NCBI GenBank assembly: GCA_016788705.1 | Contig: JAEUSQ010000036.1 | Coordinates: 1-40,986 of the forward strand | DNA length: 40,986 bases | Direction of reading: 5' to 3' | Source of the DNA: Bacteroidetes Order II. bacterium | Lineage (GTDB): Bacteria; Bacteroidota; Rhodothermia; Rhodothermales; UBA2364 | In this document: in pieces, positions 1 to 7,094 of the stretch | Layout: each line of letters begins with the position of its first letter | Numbering within the stretch: position 1 is the stretch's first letter | Notes under the pieces: generated by a model | Database searches by the model: none | The model's input: the letters and a program-made list of their open reading frames with translations, nothing else | What the model was told of the DNA's origin: nothing | Program-made: the position numbers and the translations under genes

Positions 1-107
1 ACACGGAAATTTTCAATTACATAGCGTGCTCCTACAACCCGAAAAGGAGGCATTCGGCACTGGGGTATCTTTGCCCCGACAAGTTCGAGGAACACTACTT
101 TTCTAAC

Positions 108-299
108 TTAACGCTGTGTCCGTGAAAATGGGACCATGTCACGCAAATCCATACTTTGTTCAAGCAAGTGTGTTGTAAAGGAGCGGTCTAAAGTGTGAAC
201 GATGGGATAAGGGTTTACGCCTAACTTAGGCTTTTCGTAAAACTTGCTGTACGTTTCTATCGCTGTATTGTCCGCTTTCTTGCCCTTCAAACAACCCAT
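108..299 (-). pseudogene. decayed tyrosine recombinase (XerC/D-type) C-terminal remnant
   Basis: The 63-residue reading frame contains NPYPIVHTLDRSF followed by TTHLLEQSMDLRDM. This matches the catalytic block of phage-type integrases (usual form VHTLRHSFATHLLEQG.DLRYIQ). The invariant Arg of the HxxR motif is Asp here (HTLD), and the alignment stops right after DLRDM, before the LLGH and tyrosine-nucleophile segments. No upstream catalytic domain is present between this frame and the HxlR gene, so it is a dead fragment. Between it and the window edge (105 to 1, minus strand) a different short frame stays open and I could not identify it. The remnant marks the region as a past site of mobile-element activity. 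Confidence 0.6.
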
Positions 300-445
300 A
301 ACATGGTTGATAAGTTATGAGAGATTTTTGTAATGAGGCAAGTACTTTTGTAGATAAGAAGAGATATTTTTTGGCGCTTTACCTGCTTTTACGAAGTGCG
401 CATAGGGTTATCGCTATCAGCGCGGCTTTCTTGTTGATGATAAGG

Positions 446-790
446 CTACGCCTCAATGCCGGCCTCTTTCATCAATTCCAAGCCATAATCACGGATAAAG
501 GTAATCACCTCTATCGCTCGTTCACCTTTCGGTGTGAGGCGATATTCCACACGGGGTGGAACCTCTGGATAGACTTTGCGCCCCAGAAATCCATCACGTT
601 CCAATTCACGAAGCTGGGTGGTTAGCATTTTTTGACTGATATGGGGAATGTCCTTATGCAATTCGCTATATCGCATCACCCGATTTTTAAGCCGCCAAAG
701 AATCGGCATCTTCCATGTTCCGCCAATCTGGTCTAAAGCAAACTCTACGGGATTATAGAAGGTTTTGCCTTGGTAATGAAAATCGCCCAT
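446..790 (-). CDS. HxlR-family winged-helix transcriptional regulator
   Basis: This 114-residue protein is a complete HxlR-type MarR-like regulator. It carries the ALDQIGGTWKMPILW helix, the ISQKMLTTQLRELERDG recognition segment and the PPRVEYRLTPKG wing. Family members usually bind DNA as dimers, and many sense aldehydes or oxidants through an N-terminal Cys in a CPxxxAL motif. Here the equivalent position reads NPVEFAL, so that Cys is absent and the protein contains no other obvious sensor. It is divergent from the DJ-1/PfpI gene at 963 across a 172-bp gap, the usual arrangement for an HxlR repressor and its target. The start is the first ATG of the conserved frame. Family assignment is firm; the ligand is unknown. 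Confidence 0.93.
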   Translation of the reverse strand: MGDFHYQGKTFYNPVEFALDQIGGTWKMPILWRLKNRVMRYSELHKDIPHISQKMLTTQLRELERDGFLGRKVYPEVPPRVEYRLTPKGERAIEVITFIRDYGLELMKEAGIEA

Positions 791-962
791 ACCTTAAGCG
801 TTTGTTTTTATTGATTCCTACTAAAAAGTGCGTTTCATACAATAGTGTACATTCTTTTTTTTACATGGCGTTTGTGTGCAATTTAGGACCATGCTATGAA
901 GCAAGCTTTGCCTTTACAAACCAAAAGGTGAAGTGTTCCCGTCATTTTTTTGAGAAACCAAG
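791..962. promoter_or_regulatory. divergent HxlR / DJ-1 intergenic control region
   Basis: The gap holds a small inverted repeat, TACA-ATAG-TGTA, at 838-849, and a TTGTTTTTATTGAT tract close to the HxlR start. A nearly identical tract (TTGTTTTTATTAGAT) precedes the second HxlR gene at 4385. The repeat is a candidate regulator site and is inferred only from position and symmetry. No clear sigma-factor boxes were recognised. Confidence 0.3.
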
Positions 963-1727
963 ATGCAAACAATCCAAGAAGTCCAAAACTACGTTCATTT
1001 TCACGGCGCGTCCTCTAAAGGCAAAATCTTAATGGTGGCCAGTTCACCCAGCATTTCTAAACAAACGGGTTGGCCCATCGGGTTTTGGGTAGCTGAACTC
1101 ACGCACCCCTTGCGCGTTTTCCAAGAAGCAGGATATGAAGTCACGCTTGCCTCTACCGAGGGCGGCAAATTAGAAATGGATAGCTACTCCAATCCTACCG
1201 ATGCCAGTGGCTACTCGGCACATGATGTCATTTCGCTGGGCTATATGCAACAAGCATGGTTCAAGGAGATGCTGGAAAACACGCCAAAACTGACGGATGT
1301 AAACGCATCAGATTATGATGCCATTTTTTTGGTGGGCGGTCAAGGTCCCATGTACACTTTCAGGGGCCATGCAGCCTTAGAAAAGCTTTTTGTGGACTTT
1401 TATGAAAGTGGAAAACCAAGCGCTGCTGTCTGCCACTCAACAACCTTGCTTTTAGAAGCGAAAAAGTCAGACGGCGAACTTTTGGTCCATGGCAAAACAT
1501 GGACAGGCTTTGCCGATGCAGAAGAAGAGTTTGCCGATCAAGCGGTGGGCATGAAAATCCAACCTTATCGCATAGAAACGGAAGCCCGCAAAATCGAAGG
1601 AACGACGTTCAAAGTGGCAGCCCCCTTTAGTTCATATGCCATTCAGGATGGCAACCTGATTACAGGTCAGCAGCAAAACAGTGGGGCTGCAGCGGCGGAA
1701 CTGGTGGTAAAAGCACTCAATCGCTAA
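963..1727 (+). CDS. DJ-1/PfpI family protein (type 1 glutamine amidotransferase-like, Hsp31/glyoxalase-III-like)
   Basis: The 254-residue protein has the DJ-1/PfpI fold signatures: KILMVASSPS at the first strand, a GFWVAELTHPLRVFQEAGYEV segment, DYDAIFLVGGQGPMYTF before the nucleophile elbow, and AAVCHSTTLLLEAK with the nucleophile Cys at about residue 157. The following His and the insert before the active site resemble the larger Hsp31-type members that act as chaperones or glyoxalases on reactive carbonyls; the exact substrate cannot be read from the sequence. An internal ATG at 1032 would remove 23 residues, and the upstream start is chosen because it gives the usual N-terminal extension. 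It is divergent from an HxlR regulator and is followed almost immediately by an outer-membrane protein gene. Confidence 0.9.
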   Translation: MQTIQEVQNYVHFHGASSKGKILMVASSPSISKQTGWPIGFWVAELTHPLRVFQEAGYEVTLASTEGGKLEMDSYSNPTDASGYSAHDVISLGYMQQAWFKEMLENTPKLTDVNASDYDAIFLVGGQGPMYTFRGHAALEKLFVDFYESGKPSAAVCHSTTLLLEAKKSDGELLVHGKTWTGFADAEEEFADQAVGMKIQPYRIETEARKIEGTTFKVAAPFSSYAIQDGNLITGQQQNSGAAAAELVVKALNR

Positions 1728-1732
1728 GTGTG

Positions 1733-2362
1733 ATGTTGATGCGCGTATTTGGGGTAATGGCAATGTTCCTTTTCGGGAGCATTGCCCATGCCCAATCTGT
1801 TGAAACCTATGTAGGGCATAAACGGGTAGGGGTGGACTTGATGTGGTTCAAAAACTTTAAGGACACAGCAGGACAGCGAACGCCTTTTTTGTTTTTCAGC
1901 CGCAACCGAGCCAGTATGGATTATGGCAATGCGCCGACGGCTTTTGGCTCGACCAATGCGGTGTCGTACAATTTCAAAAATGGTTTAGGCCTGGTGGTTG
2001 TTGGTTCCTTCTTGAACGCAGGCTTTACGCCCAAGGCTGGGGTTCAATGGGTGAAAATGAAGGATAATTTTTTGTTTTTTGGCTGGCTGGTGGCCGATTT
2101 GAAGGAAAAAGGTGGTATAGATGGCTTTGGGCTATTTCGTTATCAGCCGAAAATCAACGAGAAATGGAAAGGTTTCGGACAGGCAGAGTTGTTCCCTATT
2201 TATAATCCGACAACAAAAACATGGAACCTCACCCAACGCCTACGCCTGGGAGCAAGACATCAGGCTTGGGCAGGTGGCTTGATGATGGACTTTAATCAAA
2301 CGGGGCAAGACCATTTTACGAAAACCCATAATTTCGGCGCATTTTTGAGGTATGAGTTTTAA
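1733..2362 (+). CDS. predicted small outer-membrane beta-barrel protein, function unknown
   Basis: The gene encodes about 209 residues, starting with a hydrophobic signal peptide (MFLFGSIAHAQ, cleavage after the second Ala likely). Alternating hydrophobic/aromatic strands with many Gly and aromatic girdle residues follow, and the protein ends in FLRYEF, with the terminal Phe typical of barrel proteins. I do not recognise a named family. It begins 5 bp after the DJ-1/PfpI stop, so the two are probably co-transcribed. A GTG at 1730 and ATGs at 1733 and 1739 compete as starts; 1733 is chosen as the first ATG. The next gene follows after 26 bp. Outer-membrane location is inferred from composition. 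Confidence 0.65.
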   Translation: MLMRVFGVMAMFLFGSIAHAQSVETYVGHKRVGVDLMWFKNFKDTAGQRTPFLFFSRNRASMDYGNAPTAFGSTNAVSYNFKNGLGLVVVGSFLNAGFTPKAGVQWVKMKDNFLFFGWLVADLKEKGGIDGFGLFRYQPKINEKWKGFGQAELFPIYNPTTKTWNLTQRLRLGARHQAWAGGLMMDFNQTGQDHFTKTHNFGAFLRYEF

Positions 2363-2388
2363 TTTGCTGTCTTATAAACACGAAGGTC

Positions 2389-3336
2389 ATGATTCTCAAA
2401 CGTAATTTTAGCCCCCTTAAAGTCTGGGGCTATATCCAAAATCCGACTTTATTTGCCCTTTTCTGGTCAGGCGCAGTTTGGACGATTTTCCGTTTGACAG
2501 GCGCAAAAGAGATGGGGCTTAGCTTTACCATCATGGGCGTTTTGGGGTCTGCATTGGCCATTTTTGTTGCTTTTCGGAACCAGAGTGCGTATGCCCGCTG
2601 GTGGGAAGCCCGAACCTTGTGGAGCAGTATTTTGGGGGCAAGCCGTGTCTTAGGGCGGCTCATTATTACCTTTACAGATAGCCATGCCCACCAAACCCAA
2701 TATGACCGTGCGCGGAGCGAAACGTTTAAACGCCGTTTGGTTTATGCCTGTATTGCTTGGGCACATGCCTTGCGGATGCAACTTCGCCAGCAAAATGATT
2801 GGGAATCCCTGAAGCCGTTGCTTGAATCCGCCGATTTTGAAGCCTTTAAGACGGCCCATAACAAGCCGTTTTATTTACAGGTGTGGATGGGACAACGGAT
2901 TTATGAAGCGATGGCAAATGGCACTTTGGGAGGTTTTGATAGTTTTCAGATGGAAGGGCAGCTTTTGAGCTTGGCGAATGCCCAAGCAGGATGTGAGCGT
3001 ATCAAAAGCACGCCTTTGCCGCGCCAATACGACTTTTTTACGCGGCTTTTTGTGTTGCTCTTTGCCTTGTTACTTCCGTTTGGGCTTTTAGGTTTTTTTA
3101 CTTCCGAAGCCTTACAACCGGTTTCTTGGCTTATTGTGCCACTTTCTACTGTATTGGCTACTGTTTTCATCATTATGGAGCGAACGGGTGTTGCCAATGA
3201 AGACCCATTTGAAAACAAAATTACCGATGTGCCGCTAACGTACATCTGCAATACCATCGAACGCGATTTGCGCGAAAGTTTAGGAGAGGTAAACTTACCC
3301 GCAAAAGTAGAACCTGAAAACGGATATTTATTCTAA
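2389..3336 (+). CDS. bestrophin-family (UPF0187/YneE-like) anion channel
   Basis: This 315-residue membrane protein carries bestrophin hallmarks: two N-terminal membrane segments, the AFRNQSAYARWWEAR motif after the first pair, PLPRQYDFFTRLFVLLFAL at the start of the second membrane pair, and EDPFENKITDVPLTYIC followed by an IERDL segment near the C terminus, corresponding to the EnPFG...D.p.. signature. Bacterial bestrophins form pentameric channels in the inner membrane; KpBest conducts cations and eukaryotic relatives conduct chloride. Ion selectivity cannot be read here. The stop lies 4 bp before a TMEM175-family channel gene, so the two channel-type proteins are almost certainly expressed together. 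Confidence 0.92.
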   Translation: MILKRNFSPLKVWGYIQNPTLFALFWSGAVWTIFRLTGAKEMGLSFTIMGVLGSALAIFVAFRNQSAYARWWEARTLWSSILGASRVLGRLIITFTDSHAHQTQYDRARSETFKRRLVYACIAWAHALRMQLRQQNDWESLKPLLESADFEAFKTAHNKPFYLQVWMGQRIYEAMANGTLGGFDSFQMEGQLLSLANAQAGCERIKSTPLPRQYDFFTRLFVLLFALLLPFGLLGFFTSEALQPVSWLIVPLSTVLATVFIIMERTGVANEDPFENKITDVPLTYICNTIERDLRESLGEVNLPAKVEPENGYLF

Positions 3337-3340
3337 ACGT

Positions 3341-3928
3341 ATGATGAGCAAAAACCGCATCGAAGCCTTCTCGGATGGTGTCATAGCCATTATCATTACG
3401 GTCATGGTTTTTGACCTGAAAATCCCTGATTTGGCTGCCCATTTTACCGATGCCGATGTGTGGAATGCCTTTCGAGCGCTTATGCCCAAAATTGGGGCTT
3501 ATGCCCTGAGCTATGTCGTTTTGGCCATTATGTGGCTCAATCATCACGCCCTCTTCGACCAATTGCCCCATACCACTTCTAAACTGGTTTGGTATAATTC
3601 GTTTTTGCTCTTTGCCATGTCGCTCATTCCGGCACCAACCGCTTTTTTGGCCGTCCATCCTTTTTTGCCTCAAGCAGTTATGTTCTATGGGTTTATAATG
3701 TTTATGAATGGGCTTGGTTTTTATCTTTTGCGTTGGTATGTGGAAGCCAAAGCCCAATTACTGCCCTATAATCCTTTTATTCAAAGAAGCAACCGTATCA
3801 CAAGCTTGCTCTATTTGGCTTCTGTGCCATTGGCTTGGGTCTCGGTGTATCTTTCGTTCATCATTTTTATTGGCATTCCAATCTGGTATTTTTTACCAGA
3901 TAAATTTCACGCCTCTAAATCATCTTAA
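3341..3928 (+). CDS. TMEM175-family (DUF1211) potassium channel-like membrane protein
   Basis: This 195-residue protein begins with the family signature RIEAFSDGVIAIIITVMV (RxxxFSDG in the first membrane helix), followed by a WLNHH segment and several further hydrophobic helices (about six in all). Bacterial TMEM175 proteins assemble as tetramers of single-repeat subunits and pass potassium with modest selectivity. It starts 4 bp after the bestrophin stop and is probably translated from the same message; ATGs at 3341 and 3344 are both possible. The C terminus is short (LPDKFHASKSS), so no cytosolic regulatory domain is fused. The sequence turns strongly AT-rich immediately downstream. Confidence 0.9.
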   Translation: MMSKNRIEAFSDGVIAIIITVMVFDLKIPDLAAHFTDADVWNAFRALMPKIGAYALSYVVLAIMWLNHHALFDQLPHTTSKLVWYNSFLLFAMSLIPAPTAFLAVHPFLPQAVMFYGFIMFMNGLGFYLLRWYVEAKAQLLPYNPFIQRSNRITSLLYLASVPLAWVSVYLSFIIFIGIPIWYFLPDKFHASKSS

Positions 3929-4040
3929 ACATAAGTGTTACGATCCATTATGGATACTCAAGATATAGGGCATCTTGGTAAATAAGTTTATTTGTATAAA
4001 TGATTGTTTTTAAGATTAAAACTTGGAAATAAACTAAATT

Positions 4041-4385
4041 CTAACCTAATTTATTTTCATCCTTAATTATTTGCCCCCAAATACATAAATCCTGTAAAAT
4101 TGGAGATAAGCTTTTGCCAAATTCTGTAAGGCTATACTCAACCTTAGGTGGAACTTGAGTATATACTTTCCTGTAAATTAACCCGTCATTTTCTAATTCC
4201 CTAAGCTGCTGTGTAAGCATTTTTTGTGTTATACCGCAAATTATCTTTTTTAATTCTCCAAAACGTTTTTTGCCTATAGAAAGATGTCCTAAAATAACAA
4301 CCTTCCACTTCCCCCCAATCACATTCATTGCCGTGGTAAGTGGGCAGTCGAAGTATTTTTGTGCATTTTCAATTTTATTTTTCAT
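4041..4385 (-). CDS. HxlR-family winged-helix transcriptional regulator (second copy, AT-rich)
   Basis: This is a 114-residue HxlR protein with AMNVIGGKWKVVILGHL, ITQKMLTQQLRELENDGLI and PPKVEYSLTEFG. Unlike the regulator at 446, it retains the N-terminal Cys (FDCPLTTAM) where redox or electrophile-sensing members carry it. It is divergent from the GDSL-like lipoprotein at 4505, with a perfect palindrome in the gap at 4422-4436. Base composition is far more AT-rich than genes such as uvrA or the heptose cluster, suggesting recent acquisition with its neighbours. The 112 bp between the TMEM175 stop and this gene hold nothing recognised. Confidence 0.93.
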   Translation of the reverse strand: MKNKIENAQKYFDCPLTTAMNVIGGKWKVVILGHLSIGKKRFGELKKIICGITQKMLTQQLRELENDGLIYRKVYTQVPPKVEYSLTEFGKSLSPILQDLCIWGQIIKDENKLG

Positions 4386-4421
4386 ATAAGTGGTTGTTTT
4401 TATTAGATAGTCACTTTTTTG

Positions 4422-4436
4422 TAAGTATAATACTTA
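4422..4436. promoter_or_regulatory. perfect palindrome, candidate HxlR operator
   Basis: TAAGTAT-A-ATACTTA is a perfect inverted repeat (7-bp arms, one central base) in the 119-bp divergent gap between the HxlR gene and the GDSL-like gene. Flanking TTTTTTG and TATCTACTTG elements repeat the ACTT half. HxlR regulators such as YodB bind TACT/AGTA-type dyads, so autoregulation and control of the divergent gene are likely. This assignment is inferred from position and symmetry. Confidence 0.55.
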
Positions 4437-4504
4437 TAGGTATCTACTTGCAAATATAACACTGTTAAACGTAATTTGGAACATCAATTTTTAAAATCAA
4501 ACTA

Positions 4505-5479
4505 ATGATGAACAAATTCAATATTCAATTTATAGCTATCGTTGTTTTTTCTGCGATGCTTTTCAGTTGTAAAACATTTAAACAATCAAACAAAATGGAA
4601 CAAAAATTTTCAGGAATTGTCGTTTTTGGAGATGGCTTAAACGATATGGGTAAATGGGGAAAATTAACTAACAATCAATATCCACCAGCAGAAGTTGGCT
4701 TTTATGAAAGTCGTTGGACAAACGGAAAAGTATGGGTTGAATATTTTTCAGAAAGTCTAAACTTACCCATTTCATTAGATAACAATTTTGCAATGGGCGG
4801 TGCAACCACAGGTTTATACAACATCAATGAACCACTAAAACCTGCACTGAAATTAGATGAAAAAACTCCTCTCTTGGGAATGTTGGCACAAGTGCAAACT
4901 TACCTTACTTCGAATCCTAAGATTGACGACAAAACCTTGTTTGTACTTTGGGCAGGCGGACACGATATTGGAAACTATCTGGAATATGGACAACCCGATT
5001 TAACACAATATCCCCCATCCAGCAATTACAAACAAGCCATTGAACTTTTGGTAAAAGCAGGAGCAAAAAATATTTTTGTAGGCACTATGCCCGATATGGG
5101 ATATAGTTCAGGCTATTTTGGAACTGATAAGCAAGCCAAGGCATCTGAACTCTGTCAACAATTAAACAAAGGACTTCAAGAAATTGAAGATACTTACAAA
5201 AACACACCAGTAAAATTTTTCAAATTTGATGGTGCAGCCGTTTTTGCGAAAGTTGGAATGAACCCTACTGAATATGGCATCAAATACACAGACGCTTATT
5301 TACCGATGAACATCATCAACTTTATGAATCCTTTGGAAAGAACGAATGTAGCTATTCCGAACAAAGTAAAAGGTTTAAATCCAGACGAATTTATGAATTG
5401 GTGGGCAGTTTCAGCAAGTGCCAAAGTTCATAAAATCATCGCAGGCGAAGCAGTAAAATTTGTATCAGATAAAAAATAA
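4505..5479 (+). CDS. GDSL/SGNH-family lipoprotein with degenerate catalytic residues (predicted pseudoenzyme)
   Basis: The protein is 324 residues with a lipobox ending at Cys22 (AMLFSC), so it is probably anchored in the outer membrane. Similarity to GDSL esterases of the thermolabile-hemolysin type is clear: block I FGDGLNDMGK (about 41-50), ESRWTNGKVWVEY, block II NFAMGGATTG, block III LWAGGHDIGN and a C-terminal block V region. The active-site positions are altered. The block I Ser is Gly44 (GGC, one base from AGC Ser), the block III Asn is His153, and in NWWAVSASAKVHKI the Asp and His of the usual D-x-x-H are Trp300 and Ser303. Hydrolysis is therefore unlikely; a binding role is possible. 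AT-rich, divergent from HxlR, and its last 69 bp are repeated at 6052. Confidence 0.8.
   Translation: MMNKFNIQFIAIVVFSAMLFSCKTFKQSNKMEQKFSGIVVFGDGLNDMGKWGKLTNNQYPPAEVGFYESRWTNGKVWVEYFSESLNLPISLDNNFAMGGATTGLYNINEPLKPALKLDEKTPLLGMLAQVQTYLTSNPKIDDKTLFVLWAGGHDIGNYLEYGQPDLTQYPPSSNYKQAIELLVKAGAKNIFVGTMPDMGYSSGYFGTDKQAKASELCQQLNKGLQEIEDTYKNTPVKFFKFDGAAVFAKVGMNPTEYGIKYTDAYLPMNIINFMNPLERTNVAIPNKVKGLNPDEFMNWWAVSASAKVHKIIAGEAVKFVSDKK
5393..5461 (+). repeat. 69-bp direct repeat, copy 1 (end of GDSL-like gene)
   Basis: Bases 5393-5461 match 6052-6120 with one substitution (A at 5452, C at 6111; both Ala codons). This copy encodes MNWWAVSASAKVHKIIAGEA and the following VKF of the intact gene. The spacing is 659 bp. 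Confidence 0.95.
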
Positions 5480-5489
5480 TCATAATGTT

Positions 5490-6027
5490 ATGAAGCAATT
5501 ATATTTCAAAAGCAAAAAGCATATTATAGCAGTTGCGTTAAGCTGGATTTCAGTATTAATCTTACTTCAGTCATATTTTATCCCTAAATTCGGTAAACTT
5601 ACAGGTCAAAAGTTACTCGATTTTTCTGATTTCAATTCCGAGACAATCAATCAAATTGTGTCTAAATTTGGAGATGCAGGTGTTAATTTATATTTTAAAA
5701 TTCAATTCTTTGATTTCCTATCTCCCTTATTATTAGGGTTTTTATTGGTTAGCATCTGTTTAACTATCTTAATAAAGAGAGGTATTAAATTTTCATTTAT
5801 CGGGTATTTTCCATTTTTATTAACCTTATTTGATTTTATTGAGAATGGAATTATCCTTAATATACTCATAAAGTATCCAGAAAAAAATAAGTAGTGAAGT
5901 AGCAAATACACTTCTCAGCGTTTCTTCAATAAAAACATTGATCTATTTAACTTCCTTTTTGTTGACACTTGGTTTGATAATTTACTATTTTATAACAAGA
6001 AAAATAACAGCTAAATCCAATCATTAA
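5490..6027 (+). pseudogene. four-helix membrane protein gene split by a frameshift in a poly-A tract
   Basis: The frame from the ATG at 5490 encodes about 134 residues with two to three hydrophobic helices (AVALSWISVLILLQSYFIP; LLLGFLLVSICLTILI; FPFLLTLFDFIENGIIL) and stops at 5894 after KYPEKNK. Just before that stop is a run of seven A (5881-5887). Removing one A restores a continuous frame, KYPEKISSEVANTLLS, followed by another membrane helix (LIYLTSFLLTLGLIIYYF) and a stop at 6025-6027. The whole gene would then encode about 178 residues with four helices. I do not recognise the family. This is a real lesion, a phase-variable tract or a sequencing error. AT-rich; it starts 10 bp after the GDSL-like gene. 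Confidence 0.6.
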
Positions 6028-6051
6028 ATAATATTATAAAGGCTAAACCTA

Positions 6052-6135
6052 ATGAATTGGTGGGCAGTTTCAGCAAGTGCCAAAGTTCATAAAATCATCG
6101 CAGGCGAAGCCGTAAAATTTATTAACTCAAAATAA
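6052..6135 (+). pseudogene. orphan 3' end of a second GDSL-like gene (direct repeat copy 2)
   Basis: Bases 6052-6120 repeat 5393-5461 with one synonymous difference, then diverge into FINSK and a stop at 6133-6135, where the intact gene reads FVSDKK. The separate C-terminal residues show this is the tail of a distinct but near-identical gene, or of the ancestral gene at this locus, rather than an exact copy. No upstream part of that gene is present. The stop lies 8 bp before the oxidoreductase at 6144, so a GDSL-like gene probably once stood directly in front of it. Confidence 0.8.
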
Positions 6136-6143
6136 TTAAAAAA

Positions 6144-6761
6144 ATGAATATCGCCATTATTGGAACTGGAAATGTGGGCGGTGCGCTCGCCACACATTGG
6201 GCAAATAAAGGGCATACGATTTTCTTGGGGGTACGCGATCCCCAAAACTTTAAAGGGGCAAACCTGCTCCAAAATCCGCATACAACGGTTCATTCGATCC
6301 CCGAAGCGGTAAAACGAGCCGAGGTGATTTTACTCTCCACCCCTGCCATGATGGCCGTAGAGGTGGCACAATCCCTGGGTGATACCACTGGAAAAATTGT
6401 GATAGATGCCATGAATATCGTCATGGGGCGGGGGCCAGCAGGGTTTTCTAATACCACCGATGCCATTCTGGCGCACACCCCAGCCTGTGATGTGGTGAAA
6501 TGCTTCAATACAACAGGCTATAACAATATGCAGAACCCAGTTTATGGGGATAACGCGATTGATGCCTTTGTGGCAGGCGATAGCGCAAAAGGCAAGGCAC
6601 TTGCTACTGAATTGGCATTGGATGCGGGCTTTGCTGCTTGTTACGATGTGGGCGGAAACGATAAATTTCAGCTCATGGAGCAATTCGCGTGGTTCTGGAT
6701 CAATCTTGCCATGTTCCAAGGACAAGGTCGTGAAATAGGTTTTAAACTCCTAAAGCGGTAA
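6144..6761 (+). CDS. NADPH-dependent F420 reductase-like / NAD(P)-binding oxidoreductase
   Basis: The 205-residue protein opens with a Rossmann fingerprint (MNIAIIGTGNVGGALATHW), then FLGVRDP at the cofactor-specificity strand, EVILLSTPAM, IVIDAMN and KCFNTTGYNN. These match the FNO-like (F420-dependent NADP reductase, COG2085) family, which in bacteria without F420 acts as a general NADP-binding reductase. The C-terminal LMEQFAWFWINLAMFQGQG segment fits the family dimer helix. Base composition returns to the host-like value here, so it lies outside the AT-rich island. It starts 8 bp after the orphan GDSL tail; no partner follows downstream. Substrate unknown. Confidence 0.88.
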   Translation: MNIAIIGTGNVGGALATHWANKGHTIFLGVRDPQNFKGANLLQNPHTTVHSIPEAVKRAEVILLSTPAMMAVEVAQSLGDTTGKIVIDAMNIVMGRGPAGFSNTTDAILAHTPACDVVKCFNTTGYNNMQNPVYGDNAIDAFVAGDSAKGKALATELALDAGFAACYDVGGNDKFQLMEQFAWFWINLAMFQGQGREIGFKLLKR

Positions 6762-7094
6762 ACTGAAGACCACGCTAGGTTTAAACGTGATCTTGTATTG
6801 GGGCGTAAAGGATCGTGAGGTGGCTTTGAATTCCGCTTTGGAATACCTTAAGTCCCCAAGTACACCATACGCAGGTCACCAACATAGCGATCTATAAGCG
6901 CCCATTCCCCGATTTGCGTTTCGTAATCTTGCTTCAATGTCTCAAAATTCGGACAGATTCTTTCTAAGGCTTGGGTCAAGGTCAAAAGCCTTTTTCGAAA
7001 TGCAGGCTTAGATGATCATTTACTGATGGCGAATGACCCCAATGAAGGCATTTTAGTCGAAGAAGGACACTTGGTTTTACCCAACTGGGCAGGT
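6762..7094. other. gene-free stretch with overlapping coding remnants
   Basis: No intact gene is present. On the minus strand a stop-bounded frame (about 7010 down to 6850) reads like a protein C terminus (QALERICPNFETLKQDY, then QIGEWALIDRYVGDL, ending YLGT). On the plus strand a frame ending at 7122-7124 also reads like a C terminus (MANDPNEGILVEEGHLVL, PNWAGLCVRAKSHE) and overlaps the end of the FkbM gene. Neither has an upstream body. They look like tails left by deletions. Families not recognised. Confidence 0.35.

Noticed and set aside
317-1032. Two plus-strand frames of about 100 codons over the HxlR gene
   Set aside because: Opposite strand of a complete HxlR regulator and its promoter region.
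3221-3757. 178-codon minus-strand frame across bestrophin/TMEM175
   Set aside because: Antisense to two channel genes with strong family signatures.
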